39,135 bases of DNA from Microbacterium aurantiacum (GCF_002872075.1 NZ_PGGU01000014.1:1-39135); one strand, 5' to 3'; shown: positions 1-8,106, numbered from the stretch's first letter. Notes: generated by a model from the letters alone, not told the origin. A program made the numbers and translations.

Positions 1-232
1 ACGGTGACGCAGCGAGTTTGATACCGACCAAAGAGACAAATTCATTGCTGACTTCATCCGAATGCCAACCCCCAACAAAGGGGATTGGTCTTTGATCCAA
101 AGGAATTCTCACCCCCACCGAAATGGAGACGAGGATAATTTGGCATTTGACAAGTGCACGCTGTTGAGTTCTCAAGGATCGGACGCTCCCCCGACCCAGT
201 CATCACAACCAGGCCCGAAGGGCAACTTCTCA
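1..232 (-). promoter_or_regulatory. rRNA operon leader (5' of 16S rRNA)
   Basis: Read on the minus strand this is the transcribed leader of an rRNA operon. It carries the TTGAGAACTCAA element (about 155-178) that recurs in actinobacterial rrn leaders and spacers and is thought to act in antitermination. A stem follows it (65-88, CCAA-CCCC pairing with GGGG-TTGG around an AACAAA loop), and the sequence then runs leftwards towards a 16S gene that is not in the window. AT content is higher than in the neighbouring genes. No mature 16S sequence was recognised before base 1, so the assignment rests on the leader element and on the promoters behind it. Confidence 0.75.
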
Positions 233-260
233 ATCTTACCCACATCCTCCCGCTTGTCAA
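233..260 (-). promoter_or_regulatory. rrn promoter, proximal
   Basis: On the minus strand TTGACA (260-255) and TAAGAT (238-233) are separated by 16 bases. This is a near-consensus housekeeping sigma promoter placed directly before the conserved rrn leader, and the strongest of the three promoter-like sites in this region. Confidence 0.75.
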
Positions 261-330
261 ATCGACGCGCTGAGCAGATCGGAGATCCGCTGCGCAGCCG
301 AAACAAGCTGCAGAAGAGGTGGAAGCTCCC

Positions 331-359
331 ATCCTAGACGCAAGCGCCTGAACTCTCAA
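331..359 (-). promoter_or_regulatory. rrn promoter, middle
   Basis: On the minus strand TTGAGA (359-354) and TAGGAT (336-331) are 17 bases apart, giving good -35 and -10 elements. It lies about 98 bases upstream of the proximal rrn promoter, a tandem arrangement typical of rRNA operons. Confidence 0.65.
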
Positions 360-445
360 GTGAGAGCGGATCGGGAGGTGGTTCTCCGCTTGAGGGGGGG
401 TGAAGCTCTCGGCCTCTCCGCTTCCCTGTGGGGCGAACAAGTAAT

Positions 446-474
446 AAGTTACGCGGATCCCGGGGTTTGGGCAA
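446..474 (-). promoter_or_regulatory. rrn promoter, distal (candidate)
   Basis: On the minus strand TTGCCC (474-469) and TAACTT (451-446) have a 17-base spacer. This is weaker than the two downstream sites but spaced correctly and set in a short AT-rich patch. With these promoters and the leader, the gene-free stretch 1-568 is accounted for except for about 475-568, where nothing was recognised. Confidence 0.45.
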
Positions 475-568
475 ATCACCGCGGACCGCCGGGCGTGTCG
501 CACCCACCGCGCCTGCGGATTCTTCCCCGTCAGGGCCGGTTTCCGTGGCAGAAGCCGAGGATCACGGC

Positions 569-2431
569 CTACGGGCCGGTGAACAGCCGGTCCGCCATGT
601 CGGCGAGACGGCCGGAGAGCGCGGTGTCCGACGCGACATCCGTCAGCTGCCGAACCGCGACGTCGGGGTGGTCCGTGATGATCCCGTCGACGTTGTCACG
701 GAACAGCGCCCGCATGCGTGCCGCATCCTGCACCGTCCAGACATAGAGGGCCTTTCCCTCGGACCAGACCTCATCACGAAGCGCCCTCGTGTAGACACTC
801 TGCTCGACGACGAGGAACGAGGCCGGGGTCTCCGGCACTCCCCCGTAGGCCAGTGGGACGATGAATCCGATCGTCAGGTCGGGCCGCAGCGTGGTGACCT
901 GTTCGACGACGTCGGCGCTGAGGGTGTGGTAGATGTGCTCGTCGGCGCCGTCCACTCGGTCGATGAGCTCGATGAGCTCGGCGACGAAGCCCTCGGTCTC
1001 GCCGCCGTGCACCTTGATCTCGATGAGCAGCTGCTGATCGAGATCGTCGGCCCGTCGGAGGTACTGCTCGAGGGTCGGTTTCCGTTCGGCATGCCCGGCA
1101 TCGTCTCGAACGGTCACGGCGGTGGCCTCTGCAGTCGTCAGCCGAGCGACGGAGGTGTCCATCCCTGCGAGACGGTTCAGATCCGGATCGTGCATGAGCA
1201 CCCAGCCGCCGTCGCTGGTCTGCTGCACATCCATCTCCACCACTTCGGCACCCGCGGCATGCGCCGCCTCGAGGGAGCCCAGCGTGTTCTCGACTCCCTG
1301 TTCCGTGAAACCGCGATGCGCGAGCACCGTCGTCGCGCCGTCAGCCACCTCGGCGAGCGGAACGACGGCGGTGGCGCTGAGCACACCGCCCGCGATCACC
1401 GCACCGATCCCCGCGATGAGCGCCGGGGCGCGCGGTGCGCGCGCACCTTCTACGGTGGCGTGATCACCGATGACTCCCGCGGGCGACGGCGGGGCATCCT
1501 CCGTCGCATCCGCGGAGAGCATGCCCGACGATGCCGCCGCCGCGACCAGCACCTGCGTCTGCACCATCAGGAACACTCCGACGATGAAGAACGCGACGAC
1601 CTGGCCGAGGCCGAGGCTGATCGCGCCGACCGCGATCGAAGCGGCCGGCTCCGCGTGGTCGGACGCAAGCGTCGGAAGCGGAACGACGAGTGCCAGCGCT
1701 CCCAGCGTCACCGCCATCGGAACCAGAACACCGGCGAGCAGCGCAGCGATCCGGATGCTCCGCCAGCGCGTGAATCGCCAGCTCCGCGCGACGGCGGCGG
1801 GAACGCCGACGTGCTCGAGGACGAGCAGCGGGATCGTGAAGATGAGGCGCAGGTTCAGCCACCACACGAGCACCAGCAACGCGGTGTAGAGCACCGCGTG
1901 CAGCGGAGTCTTCATCAGCTCGTCGGTGACGAACGCCGGAATCGCGACCCATTGTGTGAGGATCGAGCCGATCCCGGCGTGCCCGAGGGGAACGATCAGC
2001 ACCAGGTACGGAACGAGCAGCAGCGTCGAGGGCCGCCGCAGGAGTGCTGCCACGCGGATCCTCATGCGGCGCGCGACAGCACGGGCGCTCAGGTCCGCAT
2101 CTCGCCGTCGCAGGTCGGCGACGGCGACGAAGACCGCCGTCTGCCCGAGCAGAGCGAGAACGACGAGCACCAGGGAGACGGCTGCGATGCCGACGCCGAG
2201 AGGACTGCGCAGGAACTGTGCGGCCGAGGTCGTCGTGACGGCGGTCAGTCCCGATGCCCTCGCTGCGACCGAGAACATGCCCGCCAGCAGCGGTGCCGCC
2301 ACGATCGCCACCGCCCCCTGGACGAAAGCCACCAGCACCAGCGTGCGTGCGAATCCCTTCGCTGTGAGGCGATACCCGGAGGCCAGGCTCGGGGCGATCG
2401 GAAGCGGGACCCGGGCCATTCCCCGATTCAA
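569..2431 (-). CDS. membrane-anchored glycerophosphodiester phosphodiesterase
   Basis: Hydrolyses glycerophosphodiesters to glycerol-3-phosphate and an alcohol, probably at the membrane. The first ~340 of 620 residues are a multi-helix membrane region of the glycerophosphoryl diester phosphodiesterase membrane-domain type. From about residue 365 a GDPD TIM barrel follows with its catalytic signatures in order: AHRG, EN, EMDVQ, MHDPDLNR and IEIK near the expected spacing. The family's acid/base histidines and metal-binding acids are therefore present. Start could be ATG at 2431 or the second ATG at 2419. It ends close to the divergently oriented rrn promoters and starts 9 bases after the stop of the upstream DUF4184 gene, so the two are probably cotranscribed. 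Two-domain proteins of this build are common in Gram-positive bacteria; the true substrate is unknown. Confidence 0.88.
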   Translation of the reverse strand: MNRGMARVPLPIAPSLASGYRLTAKGFARTLVLVAFVQGAVAIVAAPLLAGMFSVAARASGLTAVTTTSAAQFLRSPLGVGIAAVSLVLVVLALLGQTAVFVAVADLRRRDADLSARAVARRMRIRVAALLRRPSTLLLVPYLVLIVPLGHAGIGSILTQWVAIPAFVTDELMKTPLHAVLYTALLVLVWWLNLRLIFTIPLLVLEHVGVPAAVARSWRFTRWRSIRIAALLAGVLVPMAVTLGALALVVPLPTLASDHAEPAASIAVGAISLGLGQVVAFFIVGVFLMVQTQVLVAAAASSGMLSADATEDAPPSPAGVIGDHATVEGARAPRAPALIAGIGAVIAGGVLSATAVVPLAEVADGATTVLAHRGFTEQGVENTLGSLEAAHAAGAEVVEMDVQQTSDGGWVLMHDPDLNRLAGMDTSVARLTTAEATAVTVRDDAGHAERKPTLEQYLRRADDLDQQLLIEIKVHGGETEGFVAELIELIDRVDGADEHIYHTLSADVVEQVTTLRPDLTIGFIVPLAYGGVPETPASFLVVEQSVYTRALRDEVWSEGKALYVWTVQDAARMRALFRDNVDGIITDHPDVAVRQLTDVASDTALSGRLADMADRLFTGP

Positions 2432-2440
2432 CCATGCGCG

Positions 2441-3247
2441 TCAGTCCTGCGGTCGCGCGGGTTCTCCGGTTCTTCGGAACAGCGGAAGCGCCAGGCACAG
2501 CAGCAGGGTCACTCCACCCCAGATGGCGCACGCCGCCGGCAGCATCCGGTAGGCGAGGTGCTGAACGGTGAACTCGGCGTCCAGCGGGCCGTGGACGACG
2601 GGGCCGATCCCCCATGCCACCCCGAGGATCACCGGCAGCGACATCCACCAGCTGATCCGCACCCATGCCGGCAGGAATCGCGTGGTGACGGCGTGCTGTT
2701 CGCTGCGGCGGAGCCGGAGCACCACCCAGACCGCGATGATGACGAGGCCGATCGCACTGGAGCCGTGCTGCAGCCACTTGTATCCGGGCAGCGGACCCCA
2801 CATGGCTCCGAGCACAGGAATCAGCTGCACTCCCTCGCGCCCCTCGTGCGTGAACAGGTCCCACGCGATGTGCGACAGCACCCCGAGAATGAACGACAGC
2901 GCGAGCAGCACGGGGTAGCCGCGGCGCTGTCCGACTCCGACGGCATGCCGGAATGCGCTCATCCCGGCATCCGTCCACTCCGAGGGCACGCGCCTCGCAA
3001 GGACTGCCGGAGCGAGCTCCGGGACGGCCGGGCGCAGCACCACCCGCCACAGGAGGAACAGCCCGAAGGCGATCAGCGCTGTCCAGACGACGTTGCCGAC
3101 GGTGTGCGTGAACGAATAGCTCACCCCGAAGCCACGGAGGAACAACGGCAGATCGGGCGTCATCGCACCGATCGCGATGGCCGACGGCACGAGCGGCGTC
3201 CGGATGAACGGCAGCGCGATGACCGCGTGGCTCGGTGTGAACGGCAT
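2441..3247 (-). CDS. DUF4184 family membrane protein
   Basis: 268-residue integral membrane protein. It opens with MPFTPSHAV and continues with histidines and acids (PDLPLF, FTHTVG, SHIAWDLFTHE) that resemble the YdjM/DUF4184 group of membrane-bound metal-dependent hydrolases. About five to six hydrophobic segments are visible, the clearest near residues 60-75, 115-130, 165-180, 195-215 and 235-260. The substrate is unknown. It lies 9 bases upstream of the phosphodiesterase and 20 bases downstream of tyrS on the same strand, so tyrS, this gene and the phosphodiesterase could share a transcript. The conserved His/Asp residues support membrane metal binding, but no activity can be assigned from sequence. 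Confidence 0.75.
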   Translation of the reverse strand: MPFTPSHAVIALPFIRTPLVPSAIAIGAMTPDLPLFLRGFGVSYSFTHTVGNVVWTALIAFGLFLLWRVVLRPAVPELAPAVLARRVPSEWTDAGMSAFRHAVGVGQRRGYPVLLALSFILGVLSHIAWDLFTHEGREGVQLIPVLGAMWGPLPGYKWLQHGSSAIGLVIIAVWVVLRLRRSEQHAVTTRFLPAWVRISWWMSLPVILGVAWGIGPVVHGPLDAEFTVQHLAYRMLPAACAIWGGVTLLLCLALPLFRRTGEPARPQD

Positions 3248-3267
3248 GATCCGCGCTCGACGCGGCC

Positions 3268-4572
3268 TCAGCCGATGAAGACGCCGGCGAGGGTCTTCTT
3301 CCCTCGCCGAAGCACCGAGACACCACCCGGCAGAGTGCCCTGCACCGTTGCCGCCTCGTCCTCGATGCGTTCGCCGTCCAGCGAGACACCACCCTGAGCG
3401 ATGGCACGCCGCGCTTCGGAGATGCTCGAGACGAGTCCTGCACCGACGAGCGCCTCGACCACCGGGCTTCCCGCCGCGACGGTGGCGTTCGGGAGCTCCT
3501 CGAGCGCCGTCCGCAATGTCGCGGCATCCAGCGATGTCAGATCGCCCTGGCCGAAAAGCGCCTCAGACGCGGCGATGACTGCAGCGGCCGCGTCGATGCC
3601 GTGCACCGTGGCCACGACCTCGAGTGCGAGCCTCTTCTGCGCTGCGCGGCGGAACGGTTCGGATGCGACGAGCGCCGCGTACTCCTCGATCTCGGCCCGC
3701 GTCAGGAAGGTGAAGACCTTGAGACGTGTGACCACGTCGGCATCGTCGGTGTTCAACCAGAACTGGTACATCCGGTACGGACTGCACATCTCGGGGTCGA
3801 GCCAGATCGCGTTGCCGGCGCTCTTGCCGAACTTCGAGCCGTCGCTGTTCGTGATGAGCGGGGTTCCGATCGCGTGCACTGAGACGCCCTCGACGCGGTG
3901 GATGAGATCCGTTCCGCTGGTGAGGTTGCCCCACTGGTCGCTGCCGCCGGTCTGCAGCACGCAGCCGTAGCGGCGGTGCAGCTCGAGGTAGTCCAGACCC
4001 TGCAGGATCTGGTAGCTGAACTCGGTGTACGAGATACCCGCCTCGGAGTTCAGGCGCGCGGCGACGGCATCCTTCTTGATCATGGTGCCGACGCGGAAGT
4101 GCTTGCCGATCCCGCGCAGGAAGTCGATCGCGCTCAGCGGCGCGGTCCAGTCGAGATTGTTCACGATGCGCGCGGCGTTGTCGCCCTCGAAGCTCAGGAA
4201 CCGCTCGACCTGAGCCCGCAGCTTCCCGACCCACTCCTCGACGGTCTCGACCGGGTTGAGCACGCGTTCGGAGTCACGGCCACCGGGGTCGCCGACGAGA
4301 CCGGTCGACCCGCCGACGAGTCCGAGCGGCTTGTGGCCGGCGAGCTGGAGACGGCGCAGCGTGAGCAGCTGCACGAGGTTGCCCAGGTGCAGACTCGGCG
4401 CGGTCGGATCGAAACCGCAGTAATACGTGATCGGGTCTCCCGCGAGCAGGGCGCGCAGCGCCTCCTGGTCGGTGGACACGTGGACCAGCCCTCGCCACAC
4501 GATCTCGTCCCATACGTTCTCGAACGTGGGATCGATCGCGGGTTCGGCGGTCGTCAGAGCGGGATGTGACAC
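3268..4572 (-). CDS. tyrS: tyrosine--tRNA ligase
   Basis: Charges tRNA-Tyr with tyrosine. The class I catalytic domain shows the HIGH-type motif as PSLHLGN, the tyrosine-binding region YCGFDPTAPS and the KMSKS-type loop as SKFGKS. The C-terminal ~90 residues form an S4-like RNA-binding domain (ISEARRAIAQGGVSLDGERI). The start was set at GTG 4572 (434 residues, MSHPALTT...), because the open frame upstream is low-complexity Arg/Ser text that is antisense to the neighbouring gene; an in-frame GTG at 4578 is the alternative. It stands alone behind an aldo/keto reductase gene that ends 40 bases upstream. In many actinobacteria tyrS follows argGH, as it broadly does here. Confidence 0.95.
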   Translation of the reverse strand: MSHPALTTAEPAIDPTFENVWDEIVWRGLVHVSTDQEALRALLAGDPITYYCGFDPTAPSLHLGNLVQLLTLRRLQLAGHKPLGLVGGSTGLVGDPGGRDSERVLNPVETVEEWVGKLRAQVERFLSFEGDNAARIVNNLDWTAPLSAIDFLRGIGKHFRVGTMIKKDAVAARLNSEAGISYTEFSYQILQGLDYLELHRRYGCVLQTGGSDQWGNLTSGTDLIHRVEGVSVHAIGTPLITNSDGSKFGKSAGNAIWLDPEMCSPYRMYQFWLNTDDADVVTRLKVFTFLTRAEIEEYAALVASEPFRRAAQKRLALEVVATVHGIDAAAAVIAASEALFGQGDLTSLDAATLRTALEELPNATVAAGSPVVEALVGAGLVSSISEARRAIAQGGVSLDGERIEDEAATVQGTLPGGVSVLRRGKKTLAGVFIG

Positions 4573-4612
4573 GCTCACCAGGCTATCAGCGCGCCGGACA
4601 CGCGATACGCGA

Positions 4613-5566
4613 TCAGAACGGCTCGTCGAGCCGTGCGAGCTCCGCCTCGGTGAGTGCGATGGCAGCGGCATCCATGGCCGCATCCAGCTGGAACAGCTTG
4701 CTCCCGCCCAGGATCGGACGGATGCCGTGGGCGATCTGCCACGCCAGCACGATCTGCCCCCGGCCGAGAGCGCGCTGCTCGGCGATCTCGGCAAGGATCT
4801 CGAGTCGCCGCGTGCTGGCCGGGTGGTCGTACACGTCGGGTATCGGCTTGGCCTCGTCGTCGTAGCCGCCGGAGAGCAGGGGCGTGTACGCCCAAGTCTC
4901 GATCCCGTTCGCCTCGGCGAAGTCGCGCTGCTCGTCGCTCAGCACTCCGAACGGGTGCACCACGCCGGGCGGCAGCGTCCCCGGCCGCACCCTCAGGTAG
5001 GTGCTGTTGAGCTGGAACGCGTCGATCGGCACACTGCCGATGCGCTTCGCGTGGGCGCGTGCCCTCTCGATCCGCCAGGCCGGATGGTTCGACGCCCCGA
5101 CCCGGCGGACCGTGCCGTCGGCCGTGAGGGCGGCCAGCCCTTCCACGCTCTCCTCGATCGGGACGGCTCGGTCCTCCTGATGCAGCCAGAGCAGCTCGAT
5201 CGTGTCCACGCCGAGTCTGCGAAGGCTCCCCTCCGCAGCGACGCGGATGGCGCGTGGCGAAAGACCGGTACGGTGCTGCGGCCAGGATCCGGGCCACAGC
5301 GGCTCCGCGCCGACCTTCGTGGAGATCCGGATCCGCTCTCGCTCGCCGGGGCGTGTCGCCAGCCAGCGGCCGATCACCTCCTCGGAGGCACCGCCGTGCC
5401 CGGTGTCGCTCGCCCAGAAGCTGTAGCAGTCCGCGGTGTCGATCCATGTGCCGCCCCGCTCGACGAACCGGTCGAGCAGGGCGAACGACGTCTCCTCGTC
5501 GATGAGGGTGCCGAACATCATGGCACCGAGGACGATGGGTGATCTCTTCGTGTTCTCGTCGGTCAT
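4613..5566 (-). CDS. aldo/keto reductase
   Basis: NAD(P)H-dependent oxidoreductase with a TIM barrel, 317 residues from ATG 5566. The catalytic tetrad is visible as Asp43, Tyr48 (DTADCY), Lys84 (STKVG) and His129 (LLWLHQED). The C-terminal GGSKLFQLDAAM segment is the usual cofactor-binding end. It is divergent from a MerR-type regulator, and the 54-base gap holds a perfect palindrome with a 19-base promoter spacer, so it is very likely the regulator's target. If the -10-like CAGAGT (5578-5573) is used, transcription would start at or near the ATG, giving a leaderless mRNA. The substrate is unknown; the partner suggests a reactive carbonyl or redox stress role. Confidence 0.9.
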   Translation of the reverse strand: MTDENTKRSPIVLGAMMFGTLIDEETSFALLDRFVERGGTWIDTADCYSFWASDTGHGGASEEVIGRWLATRPGERERIRISTKVGAEPLWPGSWPQHRTGLSPRAIRVAAEGSLRRLGVDTIELLWLHQEDRAVPIEESVEGLAALTADGTVRRVGASNHPAWRIERARAHAKRIGSVPIDAFQLNSTYLRVRPGTLPPGVVHPFGVLSDEQRDFAEANGIETWAYTPLLSGGYDDEAKPIPDVYDHPASTRRLEILAEIAEQRALGRGQIVLAWQIAHGIRPILGGSKLFQLDAAMDAAAIALTEAELARLDEPF

Positions 5567-5572
5567 GTCTTC

Positions 5573-5603
5573 ACTCTGCAACCTGGAGCGCGCTCCAGGT
5601 CAA
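5573..5603 (-). promoter_or_regulatory. MerR-type operator and promoter
   Basis: Bases 5581-5600 are a perfect 20-bp palindrome, ACCTGGAGCG followed by its reverse complement. On the minus strand it sits between TTGACC (5603-5598) and a weak CAGAGT (5578-5573). The 19-base spacer is the elongated spacing on which MerR-family activators act. CCTGGAG-type dyads are typical for this family. The site also lies 20 bases before the merR start, so autoregulation is likely. Confidence 0.8.
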
Positions 5604-5620
5604 GCCCTATGCTCGCATCC

Positions 5621-5983
5621 ATGACGACGTACACCCCCGCCGAGACGGCGGCGCGATCCGGTTTCTCGATCGACACCCTCCGCTACTACGAGCGGGAGGG
5701 CATCCTGCCCCCGGTTCCGCGCACGGCCGGCGGTCACCGCTCGTACACGGATGCCGAACTCGGCCTGCTCGAATTCCTCAAGTGCCTGCGCGAGACCGGA
5801 ATGCCGGTCGAGCGTCTGCGTCGCTACGGGCAGCTCTGCCGCGACGAGGAGACCGTTCCCGAACGCATCGCGCTGCTCGAGGAGCATGCCGAGACCGTCG
5901 AACGTCAGCTCGCCGAAGTGCTCGCCCAGCAGAGCAGATTGCAGGAGAAGCTCACCTGGTATCGAGGGCTCCTCGACGGCTGA
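5621..5983 (+). CDS. MerR family transcriptional regulator
   Basis: 120-residue DNA-binding activator/repressor. The N-terminal winged helix carries the family pattern: TAARSGFSIDTLRYYEREG, then RTAGGHRSYTDAEL. From about residue 80 a long dimerisation coiled coil runs to the end (LLEEHAETVERQLAEVLAQQ). There is no C-terminal ligand domain and no cysteine pattern for metals (one Cys near residue 47 and one near 72), so the signal is not readable. ATG 5621 was chosen because it opens directly on the HTH; an in-frame ATG at 5609 would add four residues. It is convergent with the membrane protein gene that ends 18 bases downstream. Confidence 0.9.
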   Translation: MTTYTPAETAARSGFSIDTLRYYEREGILPPVPRTAGGHRSYTDAELGLLEFLKCLRETGMPVERLRRYGQLCRDEETVPERIALLEEHAETVERQLAEVLAQQSRLQEKLTWYRGLLDG

Positions 5984-6001
5984 GCACGGGGCGGATGCCG
6001 C

Positions 6002-6823
6002 TCAGCTCTGCGCCGACCACCACACGAGGAACGCGGCGCCGAGCGCCATGACCCAGCTGACGAGGCTGCCGACGAGGAAGTACTCGGCGCGCGCCCCGCT
6101 CTCGCCGTCTCGGGAGATCTCGGGGAACCGCACGATGCCTTTGGCGGCGAGCATCGCGGCCAGCACCGGATACGCGCCTGCGAGTGTCAGCAGCAGGACG
6201 ATGATCCGCTCCAGCGGACCGATGAGACGCCCTCCTTTGAATCCGCTGCGCGGGTCGGGAGCCGCCGTCGGCACGGCCGCCGCCGTCGCGGCGCCGTCTG
6301 CGGGATCGCCGATCGCCGGATCGGCCGTCGGCACGATGGCCTGCGGAGCGCTCAGGACGGGAACCGGCTGCACGGCGGAATCGACCGGTCGCCAGGTGTG
6401 CTCGCCGTCGAGGGCCGCACGCACCACCAGATTGGCCGATTCGAGGAGGAAGACCCCGGCGCCGAGCACGAGGATGGCGAGGTCGAAGGAGATGAGGCCG
6501 AACGGCGAGCGCAACGTCCAGACATCGCCGATCAATCCGGCATCCGCCCGCTCGCCGAACCAGACGACGGCACCGATGCTCACCACGCCCAGCAGGACGG
6601 CCGGCCAGAATCCGGCCGGTGACGGACGGTCGTCGGGCATGCACCAGATCCAGATCGCCCCCGTGAGGAGGGCGGCGATCATCGGCAGCAGCGCATCGCT
6701 CACGCTTCCGAGCAGCAACAGGATGACGGCGGCGGTGAGGTAGCCGATCCAGCGGCGCGGTGCGAACTGCCGCACGAGATCGGCAGCGCCCACGGCCAGG
6801 AGGATGAATCCGGTGACGATCAT
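6002..6823 (-). CDS. polytopic membrane protein paired with SatD
   Basis: 273 residues with about six to seven hydrophobic segments: near residues 3-20, 26-42, 45-62, 71-90, 108-130, 205-225 and 245-268. Between the fifth and sixth segments (about 140-195) lies a Pro/Ala/Asp-rich, probably disordered cytoplasmic loop. No family was recognised. Its start overlaps the satD stop by four bases (ATGA), so translation is coupled and the two products probably act together, for example as a membrane effector and its regulator. The C-terminal end lies 18 bases from the convergent merR stop. Confidence 0.7.
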   Translation of the reverse strand: MIVTGFILLAVGAADLVRQFAPRRWIGYLTAAVILLLLGSVSDALLPMIAALLTGAIWIWCMPDDRPSPAGFWPAVLLGVVSIGAVVWFGERADAGLIGDVWTLRSPFGLISFDLAILVLGAGVFLLESANLVVRAALDGEHTWRPVDSAVQPVPVLSAPQAIVPTADPAIGDPADGAATAAAVPTAAPDPRSGFKGGRLIGPLERIIVLLLTLAGAYPVLAAMLAAKGIVRFPEISRDGESGARAEYFLVGSLVSWVMALGAAFLVWWSAQS

Positions 6824-7464
6824 GCCGATCCTCCTCTGATCGCAGCCAGTCCTTCGATGAGAGCGGCTGCTCCGGCGCTCCGCAGCGACTTGGAGACGCT
6901 CGGCTGCGAGATGCCCTCCTGGGCTGCGAGATCCTGCTGGGACGTGCCGATCAGTCGTCCGTATGCGAGACGCCGTTCTCGCTCGCTCATGGCGCCGACG
7001 AGCTCGTCGCGTGCGAGCAGGTACGCGTTGGACACGGCGATCGTGGATTCCATGACCTCATCCTGCCCCGGAGCCCCGACAATCCAGGTGCGCGAACGCG
7101 GCAAGGCGCGCTGTTCGCGTGCGTGCACGGTCTCGATCGCCTCTCGGGCGGCGTACCAGCCGGGGCCGTCGGACAGGTCGCCGTGCACGGAGCCGACCGG
7201 CCTGATCTCCCCCACGCCGATGCCGAAACGGAACGCGATCCCGTCGGGCAACCGGAGCTGGATCATCAGCAGCGACGTCATGGCATCGCCGAGATCCCGG
7301 TAGACGCCTTGCTGCTCGTCGCCTACGGTAGGCGTCAGCGGCTGCGTCGCCAGTGCGAGATCGGCTTCGGCAACCGCGATGGTGTCGTCGAGCACGCGCT
7401 GCGCGGCCGTCCGGTCGCTGAGCCGGCGCGAGCCCACGATGTCGGCGAGTACGGCGATGACCAT
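6820..7464 (-). CDS. SatD family protein with C-terminal HTH
   Basis: 214 residues. The N-terminal ~130 residues match the SatD pattern: VLADIVGSRRLSDR, then TVGDEQQGVY, then FRFGIGVGEI. These blocks also resemble the metal-binding, GDE and RxGIxxG segments of class III nucleotide cyclases; that fold link is inference. The C-terminal ~50 residues form a helix-turn-helix (AAQEGISQPSVSKSLRSAG), so this is probably a one-component regulator rather than an enzyme only. SatD was first named in an acid-stress locus of Streptococcus mutans and its molecular role is unknown. The AT-rich region just upstream, shared with a divergent DUF1349 gene, is the obvious candidate target. Confidence 0.8.
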   Translation of the reverse strand: MVIAVLADIVGSRRLSDRTAAQRVLDDTIAVAEADLALATQPLTPTVGDEQQGVYRDLGDAMTSLLMIQLRLPDGIAFRFGIGVGEIRPVGSVHGDLSDGPGWYAAREAIETVHAREQRALPRSRTWIVGAPGQDEVMESTIAVSNAYLLARDELVGAMSERERRLAYGRLIGTSQQDLAAQEGISQPSVSKSLRSAGAAALIEGLAAIRGGSA

Positions 7465-7524
7465 GCCATAACCATATCATGAATAACTCTGCACTTATGC
7501 ACTATTTAGTTATATTTGAGGAAC
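7465..7524. promoter_or_regulatory. AT-rich divergent control region satD / DUF1349
   Basis: Sixty bases of strikingly AT-rich sequence in a GC-rich window. It contains an inverted repeat ATAACT (7483-7488) / AGTTAT (7508-7513) and, between the arms, a direct repeat TGCAC-TTA-TGCAC (7490-7502). GAGGA just before the DUF1349 ATG is the ribosome-binding site. It is the only intergenic region available to both divergent transcripts. The repeats are candidates for binding by the HTH domain of the SatD-type protein. Confidence 0.55.
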
Positions 7525-8106
7525 ATGCCTGATTCACGCATCCCCTGGACCGACGGCTCCTGGACCCATCCGCCTCGATCGGCGACAGAGAGCGCTCAAC
7601 TCGTCGTCACCGCCGAAGAGGGAAGCGATGCCTGGCGGCACACCGCCTACGGTTTCGTCCACGATTCCGAGCACGCCCTGCTCGCGCCGCTGGGGGTCGG
7701 AGAGGCGATGGAGGTGTCGTTCCGGGCACCATGGGATGGCCAGTTCGATCAGGCGGGACTCTTCGTGCAGATCGATGCGGAGCGATGGGTGAAGGCCGGC
7801 ATCGAATTCGCCGACGGACATCTCGGCCTCGGCGCCGTCGTCACCGATCGACGCTCCGACTGGTCGGTGGGATACGTCGACGAGTGGATCGACGCCGAGA
7901 TCACCGTGCGCATCAGCCGCTGGGCCGACGCCCTCATCGTGCGCGCACGCGCCGACGACGGCGACTGGCGGCTGGTGCGGGTCGCTTCCTTTGACCCGGA
8001 CGCCGAAGCAGCCGCCGGGCCGTTCCTCGCCGCTCCCACACGTGCAGGTCTCACCGTGCACTTCACCCGCTGGGCACGCTCAGCCGCGGACGATTCCCTG
8101 CACTGA
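7525..8106 (+). CDS. DUF1349 domain-containing protein
   Basis: 193 residues, soluble, no signal peptide. The family is a concanavalin-like beta sandwich; conserved blocks are WRHTAYGFVHDSEHALL, FDQAGLFVQID, WVKAGIEF, VVTDRRSDWS and a terminal VHFTRW. The related yeast protein Ree1 is linked to enolase regulation, but the bacterial members have no proven function; a carbohydrate-binding role is often guessed from the fold. ATG 7525 was chosen because it follows GAGGA with four bases; an in-frame TTG at 7516 is less likely. It is divergent from satD and convergent with argH, whose stop is 29 bases away. A weak stem CGGAC/GTCCG (8132-8145) over the argH stop may help termination. Confidence 0.85.
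   Translation: MPDSRIPWTDGSWTHPPRSATESAQLVVTAEEGSDAWRHTAYGFVHDSEHALLAPLGVGEAMEVSFRAPWDGQFDQAGLFVQIDAERWVKAGIEFADGHLGLGAVVTDRRSDWSVGYVDEWIDAEITVRISRWADALIVRARADDGDWRLVRVASFDPDAEAAAGPFLAAPTRAGLTVHFTRWARSAADDSLH

Noticed and set aside
428..3397. 989-codon plus-strand open frame
   Set aside because: Arg/His/Gln/Asp-rich low-complexity translation, antisense to the phosphodiesterase and DUF4184 genes, which have clear domains. A by-product of high GC.
4573..4794. N-terminal extension of tyrS
   Set aside because: The added residues are Arg/Ser-rich, overlap the aldo/keto reductase gene and are not in the TyrRS family; GTG 4572 gives a normal protein.
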